The notes under the pieces: model-generated
The model's database searches: none
What the model was told of the DNA's origin: nothing
The model's input: the letters and a program-made list of their open reading frames with translations, nothing else
Shown here: piece by piece, positions 9,022 through 18,344 of the stretch
How the letters are laid out: each line of letters opens with the position of its first letter
Numbering within the stretch: the stretch's first letter is position 1
Position numbers and translations under genes: made by a program
Assembly: GCA_049999805.1 (NCBI GenBank)
Contig: JBNGIO010005388.1
Span: 1-20,869, forward strand
Origin: Folioceros fuciformis
Taxonomy: Eukaryota > Anthocerotophyta > Anthocerotopsida > Anthocerotales
DNA: 20,869 nt
Reading direction: 5' to 3'

Positions 9022-9027
9022 TTTATT
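9022..9027 (-). terminator. Possible ELF3 polyadenylation signal
   Basis: The minus strand reads AATAAA about 115 nt after the ELF3 stop codon, a plausible distance for a near-upstream polyadenylation element. A second AT-rich candidate (CTTTATTC) lies slightly closer to the stop. Plant signals are loose, so this is only a candidate. Confidence 0.4.
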
Positions 9028-9140
9028 TCATTGCACTAGAATAAAGGCAGAAGAAAATACCACTAGAATACATCTTCACAAATTCCTGCCGCATTTTGCA
9101 GCAGCCACAACGCTGGAACCTGGGTGAAGCAAAGCCATTA

Positions 9141-12100
9141 TTACCGTCGGCGTTCTTGCTGAATAGACAAGAGAATCCCAGCAGCTGATTCAGGTGTCGC
9201 TACCACTGCTCGAGGGGCTACTTTAACCACACCTCCTTGGAGCTCACCAGAAACCAGACATGGCCGATCTTGATATTTGTCCACGACCGGGACAACAGGA
9301 AACAAAGGAAGTGGATTTCTCATACTAGCACTGCTCTGCAAGGCCTCAACATCTGCATCCTCATCCCTGGCACGCAAGTCCGTTTCTTTGGAGACGCATA
9401 GATCTCTCGGCCTCTTTTGAGACCGCTCATGATTCTGTTGTCCAGATATGCCATGCAAACCAGAAGCTGCATCTGTAGAGGCCTCTGCCTCAAAACTATC
9501 CATTTCTGATTGACATCTGTTCCAGCCTCCCTCTCTGTGTACCCTACTCGGTTCAGGCTTATCTCCTGCACTCAAGTTCTGTTGCAAGGATCTGTGGGCA
9601 GTACTTGGTCCCTGCGAGTTTACCCTGTCCACATCTGTCGTCGAGTTCCCCTTGGGCGTAGAGCCCATGGATGGTATTTGATACGTCCCACACAGCTCGA
9701 AATTGGGCCGTGGAACCAACGGTCTCCCCATTGCAGACGATGGAAACATATCTGCATACTCCAACGACTTGGTTACAGAGCATTTTGCATGGTGACTTTG
9801 CACAGGCCCTTGAGACATACTGTACCATAAAGACATTGGATCACCTGCAGGTGCAGGTGCTGATGAGCCATAACATTGAGGATGTCTCGAGGCCCAAGAA
9901 TAATACCTTGAGCAAGACTCCGAAAACAACTCAGACCATTTCTCATAGCCAGACAGGCCAAATGACATCATGGACAGATGACCTGGTACACTGACCAGTG
10001 GGCGATATGGCCCATATGCACCAACAAGAGGACCTGCAGAGGGGGCAAAGGAAGGAGGATAATGGCACATATATGTTCCTGTCCTGGCAGACATGGCTCC
10101 CAGCCATGGATTTACGGGATATGGGGGGTAACCCCAAGCATTCGGTACCTGGGGATACAAAGCGGATACCTGTGAGACAGATGCTTGACCAATCCGACCC
10201 TGGGTTTCTGTGCTCGTAGATGTAGGACCTTCCTTACAGGAAGATCCCTTTGCAGTCACAGCCTCTGTTTGCATAACACTGCTTGGGGCTGCCTTTCTAC
10301 TTCCACGCGATTTATGATGCATTCCGGCATCATGAATTTTTGTTTTCTCACAAGCTTTCTCTATCAAGTTTGCAGCCACAAAATCACTACATCCTTCAGA
10401 TACAGTGTAGTCCACACTTGGAGACATGGCCATAAGCTGCTGAACCTGTTCACAATCAGCACGTCCACTACTGAGCCATTTGCAGGGCTGAAAGACTCTC
10501 GGGCAATAACAAGGAATAGCAAAGATATAGATTGCCAGGGTGAGAACCTTAACCAACCGGTGAAGCTCAAAAACCTGGACAGAAAAGATTCTTTGCTGCC
10601 TGTGAACAGAGAGAGAAGCAGGGTATCACATACAATAAGCACAAGATTCAACAGAATCTACAAACGAGATCATCTAGGCTCTGACTCAATGTGTCTTGCC
10701 TCCATGTCTTAGCTCAAGCTGGCAATCGAAGAGTGAAGCTAATCATAGCTCCACAGATTGCCAGGGCTAGAGAATCTAATACTTGTGGTACAAACGAACA
10801 AGATAAAACGCGAGATTCAAACCATGAAAACAAAATTTACCTTAAGATAGCTTTCCGGGTTCTCCAGAACTCTTGTTGACCAATGGCTCCAATGACATGT
10901 CTCGGAGAGATCCTGTGAATGGTTATCGAGTCGACCATGGAGGAGTCTGAATCATCGCCTGTGCAACCAGCAACATATGAAGGTTCGGGAGCTTGTAGCC
11001 CATTACCAGCTCCCTGGTGTTCAGAATCTCCACTGCTTTCAATACTGTCAGTTTTGTATCCTTGTGGATGATGGTGCTTTTCAAGATTAGGAGAAACCTT
11101 GCGGATGGACGAGATATTGTTGAAATGATTGTCCTCTGTATCAGTGACACCATCCTTCGGCAAAACAAGGCCGCTAGACATACCACAATCATGATCTTGA
11201 CCCCTGTCTCTAAACCCATGGGGAACTATGGGGCCATGCATTGCACATTCGTCATGCATAGCACATCCTACTGCAGTCTGTGCAGAAGCTTTAACGGACT
11301 TGTTCCTCGGGTCTTGAAATGAGCCTGGTTCCAGAAAATTGCCAGCAGATACAAGAGGTTCATCAGGCCAACTGTCTCGCCGAGGGGACAGCACGTTCCC
11401 AAACAAATCAGGCACCACCGTTTTGCACAAGCCTGAGTTACAGGCAGTAGAACCTTTCAATTCAGATATTGCCTTACTTCGCCTTGCTGCTCGAGTACCA
11501 GTCTTCCCACTGCAGCTTCCAGTAGCGTCTAATAGATCCTGACACACCAGTCCAGTTGCATCCTCAACTTGTCCGTCTCCAGCACTTTGCCCAGTCATGC
11601 CACTTGCAGCATTCAAGGACCCTTCGTGCATACTCTTCACACCAGTATCCGGAAAAAGAGATGACCCTACTTTGTTCTTGTGGGGCACGGAATATATTGG
11701 CACAGTGAAATCGTCTTCATTTCTATGCTTCTTAGCGCATGCCAACTTCGGCTGATCAATAGAGTGAGCACCTGATACAACATTCAAAGGCCCAGGTCCC
11801 GGGCTAGGTGCAGAACTATCCACCTGCGAAACACCAGGAACTCTTTGTAACTCTCCATCACCGTCAACAATGGTACTAGTACTGCTCCCAAGAGATGCGT
11901 GGCCTCCCAACTGTCGTCCCATGCTGGTACCGGTATATGCCAAAGGGGGCGGGACACAGTTCTGAGGATACATGTACCTCCTGTCATAGACCGAGTACTG
12001 CACATGTGGAGTCCACGGTTACAAAGACAACAACAGTGATCAATAACAACTGCATGTCGTGACTGCTCATTTGGCTAGCGCACAAAGATAAAGGTCCTCA

Positions 12101-12584
12101 AACTCGTCACATTAGTATGGCAGAAATATCAGACCCTACAATCCAACAACATTTTCAGGTCGAGACCTTGCTCGTTAACACGCTGGGAAAGTTGTGCTGC
12201 CTACAACCGCTCAAGCTACAATAATAACACAACAAATGATCTATGAAAAATGGGCAGGTTAATGACCTGAGGAACAAGCGGCACGGAGCCCGCCTTCCGT
12301 GCGGAACTGGGAAGAGGGAGGGACGACGACATGAACCTGTGTGAAGGTATCGTGAACTGCTCATACAAAGCCATCTTATTCCGTGGAGGGGCACGAGGCC
12401 CCACCTTGTTGGTCTCCTTCACGTGCAAACGAGGAAATAAAACTCCAGCCTCAAGCCCCCCGCCCTTCAAGCCATCCCCCGACCCGTCATCCGCCCCTTT
12501 CATCCCACCAGCGGAAAGGGATTTGCTCAACACTTCATCATACATGTTGCTGTGGTCCTTTCTCTGCCAACCACCTTCCCACAT
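9141..12584 (-). CDS. ELF3: EARLY FLOWERING 3 (ELF3) homologue, four exons
   Basis: Exons: 12584-12267, 11997-10841, 10599-10548, 10445-9141. They total 2832 nt (943 codons plus TAA), and phases agree at every junction; the second splits an AGG Arg codon. ELF3 is the nuclear scaffold that joins LUX and ELF4 in the evening complex, which represses clock and growth genes at night. Visible blocks are LFPRLHV and [15 protein letters not shown] (residues 49-75), EDDFTVPIY (200-208), SMVDS (459-463), [13 protein letters not shown] (479-491) running across the splice into [17 protein letters not shown] (493-509), then VQQLMAMSP, and the C-terminal block with [14 protein letters not shown] (930-943). 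Angiosperm ELF3 has the same blocks, and the short third exon matches that family as I recall it. There is no poly-Gln run; a Tyr/Pro/Gly/Trp-rich segment occupies the first part of exon 4. Start chosen at the only in-frame ATG upstream of the first block that leaves a normal N-terminus. No disabling lesion seen. Confidence 0.94.
10446..10547 (-). other. ELF3 intron 3, 102 nt, translatable
   Basis: Bounded by AAG|GTTCTC and TGTGAACAG|GTTCAG. Its length is a multiple of three and it has no stop in the ELF3 frame, so retention would insert 34 residues between K509 and V510, in the middle of the most conserved block. Removing it restores the family consensus HRLVKVQQL. The donor is weak (GTTCTC). 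Introns 1 (12266-11998, 269 nt) and 2 (10840-10600, 241 nt) are ordinary and not translatable throughout. Confidence 0.8.
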
Positions 12585-12784
12585 CCACAGGGCCCAACGG
12601 GAGTGCTCAACGACACTTCCATGGACCTACAAGCTCAAACACCCCCAGGCAACGCCGACGGGTTGCACATTTGCAAAAATTTCGTGTCTCGGAATGTTTG
12701 TAAATCTCCCGCGGTCGACCTACAAGCTCAGACACTCGACGCTCAAACACCGTACCGTGCAGTGCCACCGCGTCCCCCAATTGC

Positions 12785-12793
12785 AGATATTTT
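12785..12793 (-). promoter_or_regulatory. Evening Element (AAAATATCT)
   Basis: An exact 9-base match to the Evening Element, on the same strand as ELF3 and 201 nt before its ATG. In angiosperms CCA1/LHY/RVE MYB factors bind this motif to give evening-phased expression. I saw no other exact copy in the window. It lies between the TA-rich box at 12897-12910 and the start codon, so it is in the proximal promoter or 5' UTR. Confidence 0.65.
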
Positions 12794-12896
12794 CAATAAC
12801 TTGATAGACATCAGTCAGTTCATCCCTTCCATTGTCCCAATACTTCACCGAAGACACACATTTATAGAAACTTTGTTCAACTTTGTTTAAATAGTT

Positions 12897-12910
12897 TATA
12901 TATATATATA
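12897..12910 (-). promoter_or_regulatory. (TA)7 tract, possible ELF3 TATA region
   Basis: Seven TA dinucleotides lie 313 nt upstream of the ELF3 ATG. If they serve as TATA box, the 5' UTR would be about 280 nt, which is normal for this family. A simple microsatellite without promoter role is equally possible. Confidence 0.35.
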
Positions 12911-13495
12911 ATTTGAGATTAAGCATTTGGCTTGGGAAGTCTAGGGCTACACCATGAGGTAGGTAGGCCATTTGTTATTCCACATTGTCATCCCCAAAAA
13001 TACCGACGGAGCTTTACTTCGATGGTCCATCGGAGACATTTTCCGAAATCTGACAAAATGGAGCGGACTTGAAAAAACGAGTATTTACAGCAGACCCAAG
13101 TTCTTCAGAGTGCATGGCACGCCATACTCCACTCCGCCAGACGGCCACCAGATAGACAGATTGGACAATCCGTCTAAGAAGCAGTATCCTGCCATTATGA
13201 AGAAAGTGGGACGTAACCAACACGGACGGTAGCAGGCGTACTAGCACTAGCAAGCGTAAGTGCTTGCTCTTGCCTACGTCGGCCAATACTCCCCATCCCT
13301 TCTCTCTCTCTCCCTCTTACCCTTTGCTCTAGTCTCATTCCGCCAATTCTTCCTTGCTCTGGTCCACCCTAAACCCTAAATCCACCTCTGCTCTCTCCCG
13401 CTCTCGAGCATCTCCTTCTTTGTCTCATGTGGTGCCACGACGCGTCCTTGCCCAACGTTCATCCTCGTGCCCAACGACTGCAAGCGTCGTTCATC
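12911..13495. other. Intergenic region upstream of ELF3
   Basis: No gene is supported. Contents include a CT-rich run at 13290-13320, a telo-box-like AAACCCTAAA at 13371-13380, and a small hairpin AGCAAGC/GCTTGCT at 13249-13268. The ELF3 promoter presumably occupies its left part. Confidence 0.5.
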
Positions 13496-14082
13496 ATGTC
13501 GCCCGGCCAGTTTCTGGAGATCGGCAATGCTTGGAAGCTCAACACCAAACAGATTTAGACACGCTCCTATCCAAACCTGGCTCCCTGGATTACGGCGGCC
13601 GGCAACTTGATAGAGCAATGGGAACTAGGGATCTTTTAGTTCCTCTGGGACATCAATTCCTCTGTGACGGTGCGGGAATTTGCTAAGACCATGTTGCTGT
13701 GTGCCCGTGGGAAGGCGCCCTCCGCCAAAGTCCAAGATAACCCCACCCTTTGGATAGTGCAAATGATGCGCGAAGTATATTAGAGACTAGTTGAGGAGCT
13801 CGGTGGTCTCTACCTTAACTTGTAGCGCAACAAGGACTTGGTCAAGGAGGCGGTGGCGGCGTTCTTGCAGGAAGACTCCATGAAAACCACCAATGGGTGG
13901 TTGATTCATGACATCTTGGACCCACGGATTAGGGGAGTGGCCAGGATTATCTTCAACTAGCTTCTTGTGACCAAGACGAGCCACGTTGCGGATGGGGTCC
14001 TTCTCCTTTATGGGCTAACGCAAGGTACCCCATTTGATTGGGGAAAGGTGGTCGCACATCGGATACAGTCCAATGTTAGGAA
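13496..14082 (+). pseudogene. Decayed transposon-type ORF, left part
   Basis: One frame runs from ATG 13496 (MSPGQFLEIGNAW) to the left edge of element B, broken only by five TAG codons at 13556, 13637, 13781, 13823 and 13958; there is no frameshift. Late in it LLLYGLTQGTPFDWGK resembles the 'putative plant transposon protein' domain seen in Athila/Retand-type gypsy elements (family memory, not a search). After one copy of the 5-bp target duplication is discounted, the same frame resumes at 20499. So element B landed inside this already repetitive ORF. It may have been a retroelement gene or a host gene derived from one. Confidence 0.65.
14078..14082 (+). repeat. Target site duplication AGGAA, left
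   Basis: AGGAA directly precedes the left LTR of element B and is repeated directly after the right LTR (20496-20500). Five base pairs is the standard Copia duplication length. Confidence 0.95.
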
Positions 14083-14232
14083 TGCTACTAATTGCGGAAG
14101 CGAAAACATTGTAATAATAAATAAAAGGAAAAATATCCTTAAATACAAAAATTGTATGTGTGTCTTTTGGGTTAACTGAGTAACCTCTGGTTAGACTAAG
14201 TCATAAGTTATGTTAGGGTTTTATATCCAACA
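14083..14232 (-). repeat. 3' LTR of element B (150 bp)
   Basis: Begins TGTTGGATATAAAACCC and ends AATTAGTAGCA on the minus strand. It matches 20348-20495 except for four substitutions and an extra TG in the GTGTGTC stretch. It is very short for a Copia LTR. Confidence 0.95.
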
Positions 14233-14240
14233 CTCCCACT
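14233..14240 (-). promoter_or_regulatory. Polypurine tract of element B
   Basis: AGTGGGAG abuts the start of the 3' LTR on the element's sense strand, the usual priming site for plus-strand DNA synthesis. Confidence 0.8.
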
Positions 14241-14544
14241 AAACCTTACATGGATTAAGTAACTACAGGTTTGAATACAACATCATTACAAGCCATTACT
14301 CTCAGCTACCCTGCTCAGCCAAGTACTCACGCATGGAACCCCTGATTCTTAGTCCTCTTAAACCTCGCATGCAGCTTGCTAAGGGAAGCAGTCGCAAAAC
14401 AACTGATTGTGGATCTGCTTAGACTCGACAATCAGCAAGCCACCAGCCATATCTTCCAGGCACGCCGGCAAGAGGAGCGCAAGCAATAGTGTTGGTGGAG
14501 ATCAGGAGCGTGGGCGTTCCACAGCCAGAAAGGGAGTTCCAGCT

Positions 14545-15036
14545 ATGGCGCCGACACCGCCGCCCAACACGCCAGCACCTGTCAGCCTGCCTCGCCATCT
14601 TGCAGACATCCCAACGATGGAGCTGGATTCCGACGACTCCTCCAGAGCCTCGAACCCAGTCATCACAAACCTCTCTCCTGTGCCCAACTCAACTGACAAA
14701 GACGAAGAGGTAGAGAGCATCCCTCGCCGCAGAGGCTGTGCTCTCGGAGGACTTCCCACTGCTTCTATGTTAGTTGATCAGGTGGACGCAGTGTTTGCCA
14801 TGCTTGACGAGATGGAGAAACTCCTGGACACTAAGAGAGCTAAGGTGGCTAGGCAGCAAGCGGAGCTGACACAAGAAAATGTGGAAAGAGCTGTTGTTGT
14901 TGTTGACAGGACGTTCGCCGAAGTGGAAGGGAACAGAGCCAGGCGTCGTGACAGCAGAGACTGTGGTGTGTGTGCCTTCAGTAGAAAGTTGTGCCATCTA
15001 TGTGGAAAGAGACAGCGTGTGACGAGTAGAAACTAG
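14545..15036 (+). CDS. Antisense ORF in the 3' region of element B
   Basis: 163 codons from ATG 14545 (context GCTATGGCG), on the strand opposite to gag-pol, between the end of RNase H and the 3' LTR. The frame is open from 14407, but without an earlier ATG. The N-terminal part is Pro/Ser-rich, followed by an acidic patch (ELDSDDSS) and a probable coiled coil (VFAMLDEMEKLLDTKRAKVA, then ARQQAELTQENVERA), ending in a basic, Cys-containing tail. No family recognised. Downstream on the same strand TTCTCGTTGTTCTGTGCAG|G (15102-15121) looks like a plant 3' splice site, followed by 16 codons and TGA. That fits either an element-specific extra ORF or a captured host gene fragment whose introns survived because they are antisense to the element RNA. 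Confidence 0.45.
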   Translation: MAPTPPPNTPAPVSLPRHLADIPTMELDSDDSSRASNPVITNLSPVPNSTDKDEEVESIPRRRGCALGGLPTASMLVDQVDAVFAMLDEMEKLLDTKRAKVARQQAELTQENVERAVVVVDRTFAEVEGNRARRRDSRDCGVCAFSRKLCHLCGKRQRVTSRN

Positions 15037-15275
15037 CCATGTATTGCTTACGCTTGGAGTTAGCATTGAGCTTCATCCACTAAGCAGACATGAGCCTAAC
15101 TTCTCGTTGTTCTGTGCAGGAAGGGTACGAGCCAAGGGTGCCCCTGGTGGAAACTGAAGTTTGCCAGTGAATTGTGACAGAAGCCACTAAGGTGCAAACC
15201 TCCTTGTGTGGTATGCATGAGATCCAGAGACAGTTAGTGTTAGTCCTGCACAGTGTTGCAGTTAGATCTTGCATA
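15037..15275. other. Spacer between pol end and antisense ORF
   Basis: No Copia coding motif remains after the RNase H stop at 15276. It contains the acceptor-like site at 15102-15120 on the plus strand and a short minus-strand frame without features. Confidence 0.5.
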
Positions 15276-16433
15276 CTAGGGATAGCTGAACTCTTTGAGA
15301 CCCATTGCAGCCATGTGCTGAAAATGTTTGACTTTGGGAAGGCCCTTAGTAAAAATGTTTGCAGTATTCAAGTGTGTACTAACATACTCAACTTTTACAA
15401 TGCCACATTCTGCTGTGTCCCGAATATAGTGGTGGTAGAGTTCTATGTGCTTAGTCCTGGCATGAAACCTTGGATTAGCAACAAGAGCGATTGCACTCAT
15501 GTTATCACAGAGTAGTAGAGTAGGTCCATGCTGTGACTAATTCACTGATTCCAGGAACTGCCTTTGCCACTCAGCTTCCTTGCAGGCATCTATGAGAGCT
15601 TTGTACTCAGCCTCTGTGGATGAAAGGGCAAGGGAAGTCTACTTCTTGCTGCTCCAATTAACAGTGCCAGATGCCAACAGAAACCAGTAAGCGGAGAGGC
15701 TCTTCCTAGTGTCAGCATCGGATGCCCAATCGGCATCAGCAAAAGAGATAAGTTCCAGTCTATTGCTCCCACTACTCGTGTATTGAAGTCCATATGATGT
15801 TGTGCCCTTCAAATAGCGATTGATCCGCTTAACAGCTGCCCAATGTTGCTTACCATGAGACTTCAAGAACTGGGACACAATAGACACAGCATAGCTAATA
15901 TCTGGTCTAGTTCAATTCGAGAGGTAGATTAAATAGCCAACTGCCTCTGAATAAACCCTATACTCAGCTGCCATTGCCAGCAGTATGCAAACTGAAGGAG
16001 GTTTGACAACTAGTGAAAAGGTATCACCATAATCGATTCCAATAATCTGGCTGAATCCTCTAGCCACCAATCGTGACTTATAACGGGCAATAGTTCCGTC
16101 TGCCTTGAGCTTGGTCTTAAATACCCATTTACAGCTAATGGGCTTCCTTCCTTCAGGTAAGTCGACCAACTCCCAAGTTTTGCTCTTAATGAGTGAGGCA
16201 TACTCATCATCAATGGATTTGCGCCAATGAAGGCCATCAGGGCCATTGATGACTTCATCATATGTCTCAGGGTCGGGCCAAACTTCAGGTACAGAAAAAT
16301 CTGCTACATGTGCTTGTGATCCCCTTCTAAAGTCTGTAGACTGATATGGGGGCTCAGACCATTGCTCACGAGGTCGTCTATCCCTCGTGGGGTAACGAGA
16401 TTCAGCAGCAACGTCTAATTCAGTTGCTCCCAC
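15276..16433 (-). pseudogene. Element B RT-RNase H, RT core deleted
   Basis: The RT start is clear: DGLHWRKSIDDEYASLIK, TWELVDLPEG, CKWVFKTKLKADGTIARYKS, RLVARGFSQIIGIDYGDTFS. After LAMAAEY the text jumps directly to AVGYLIYLSN and TRPDISYAVS, which in intact elements lie roughly 200 or more residues later. The lost piece includes the catalytic YVDD. RNase H follows with ADADWASDADTRKSLSAY, ALSSTEAEYKAL, CDNMSAIAL and FHARTKHIE, ending at 15276. Three in-frame stops interrupt it: TGA 15914-15912 before TRPD, TAG 15641-15639 after WSSKK, and TAG 15539-15537. Confidence 0.93.
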
Positions 16434-18344
16434 TTGTGAGATAGGGAGCCTCCCACTTGTGAGATAGGGAGCACATCCGCATCATCCTCTAGCACTGAAC
16501 CAGTGGAATCAGATTGTGCCTCCTGAACATCCAGGAAACCAACATGTAAGTCTGCCGCATTATCATCACTTGCAACATCATTGTCCAGTCCTTGTGACAG
16601 TCCTTCTCCATCAGAATCTGGATAGTCGGCTGGTTGTTGATTAGCAAGTTGTGGTGGAATTGCTGCAGGTACTACATGTTCTACAGCTTCAGCAGAGGGG
16701 TCTAGATCTGTACTTTCATCCTTATCATACACATGTGGGTCAGAATCGTCCATGACAGATGCACAAGTTCCGGAATAAGTCTTTAGACTCTTCCGTGGTG
16801 ACAAAAGCTTGTCAAAGGTAACGCTATGAGCTAACACCACTTTCCTGGCTGCTGGCTCGTATAGCTTATACACCGTAGACACCTCAGAGTAACCAAGAAA
16901 CAATAAGGGCCTCGCACTATCATCAAGCTTACGTCGTTTCTTTTTAGGTATGTACGCATAGGCTATGGATCCAAATACTCGCAAGTGAAGAAGACTTGGT
17001 TTCTTCTTCCAAAAGGCTTCGTAAGGAGTTTTACCAAGTACGCTAGTTGTCAACACTCTATTCAGTATATAAGCAGCTGTTGTAAGGGCCTCTGCCCAAT
17101 AGTGTTTAGGCAGTCCTGCCCATCCTAGCATACTTCTTGTCATGCCCATTAGTGTCTGGTTCTTACGCTCGGCTACCCCGTTCTGTTGTTGTGTATAAGG
17201 AATCGAGAGCTATCTCATAATTCCATGTGTTTCAAATAGCTCATCATACTGGAGTCCACCAAACTCACCTCCGTTGTCAGTGCGAAAGCACTTCACCAGG
17301 TTTCCAGTCTGTCTTTGTACCATAGCAATCCAGTTCTCGACACATTCAAAGGCATCACTCTTGAGGCGAGGTGTGTATACCCAAGCGTAATGTGAATACT
17401 CTGCCCCTCCTAGTGACTTAACTTGCAGTTTGCCTGCAATATCAGCATGGACAAGTTAAGTTCTAACACTGCATTTGCCCTCTGTGCCTGTTTATTTTTG
17501 AAGGGAAGTTCCTTCTGCTTCGACATAACACAAGACTGACAAATAGGGAGATGCTTAAAACAGGAGGGAAGTTTTTCCCTATAGCAATCTAAGGAAGCCA
17601 TCAGATTCAGCTTCTCTCTGTTAACATGTCCAAGCCTTGCATGCCACAAGTTTGCTTCAAATACGGTGGAGGTAACATATGCTTCTGGTTCAGCAGAATT
17701 ATGTAGCTGGAACAACTCGTTAACTAGTTGTCCTCTAGCTATGCACCTACCAGGTCTGGAGAGATCATAGAGACAACAATGTCATTACCTTGCTCAAACG
17801 TAAAGCCATATTTACCAGACTGGGTGGCTGCACAGAATGACATCAAGTTCTTTGACATCTTGGGCACGTACAGAACATTATCCAGAAGGATGTCTGACTC
17901 ATCGGCTAAGGTAATCACGACTGACCCTACTCCACAAACCTCTATGCCTCTAGAATCCCCCACATAAACTGACTATGGTGGGACTTCTGTTGTAAGTGTG
18001 ACAAATAGGTCCTTGTTATTGCACACATGAGACGTGGCCCCAGAGTCTATGAAGCAGAGAGCTGAGTTTGCAGAAGAAGACAGACAAACTGATGTTACAA
18101 TCAACACTATCGAGCTGCTCTTGTGTGGAGTAGACCCTCTGTCCTTTACAGCAACATGTGCCTCCGGACGAGGATCCTCCTTAGGTTCACCAGCCTTTTT
18201 CTTGTGATAATCCCGCTCCCAATGGCCAGGTATTTGACACCAATTGCAGGTGCCTTGTCGTCTGATGGAGGGAGTTGAAGAAGTCGAGCCACCAAAGGTA
18301 TGCCCTGTTTGGTGAGTTTTCTTGTCCTTCCCCTTCCCCTTCAC
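16415..18344 (-). pseudogene. Element B zinc knuckle, protease and integrase
   Basis: From 18344: zinc knuckle CNWCQIPGHWERDY, whose last Cys is replaced by Tyr (18209-18207); protease with FIDSGATSHVC near 18040; a TAG at 17975-17973; a frameshift near 17750; GAG-pre-integrase and HHCC finger (HARLGHVNREKL, CQSCVMSK) ending near 17520; a frameshift near 17450; integrase core with VHADIAG, RTDNGGEF (about 17287-17264) and GVAERKN (about 17182-17162), so all three acidic residues appear to survive; a TAG at 17212-17210 before LSIPYT; then the integrase C-terminal part with YKLYEPAARKVV and an acidic linker. A 23-bp tandem duplication at 16427-16472 throws the frame off just before RT. Confidence 0.9.
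16427..16472 (-). repeat. 23-bp perfect tandem duplication in pol
   Basis: Two identical adjacent 23-bp copies (16427-16449 and 16450-16472), each containing CTCCCACTTGTGAGATAGGG. Since 23 is not a multiple of three, the duplication causes the frameshift between the integrase linker and RT. Without it the two frames join. It looks like a young slippage event. Confidence 0.9.

Noticed and set aside
10185-10712. 175-codon plus-strand frame over ELF3
   Set aside because: It overlaps ELF3 exons 3 and 4 and two introns on the opposite strand, has no motif, and is explained as a shadow of the real gene.
12420-12425. G-box (CACGTG) near the ELF3 start
   Set aside because: It lies within exon 1 and encodes part of the conserved LFPRLHVKE segment, so the match is explained by coding sequence.
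13249-13268. Small hairpin AGCAAGC/GCTTGCT as a terminator or microRNA
   Set aside because: A 7-bp stem is too short for a plant microRNA precursor, and there is no transcript context.
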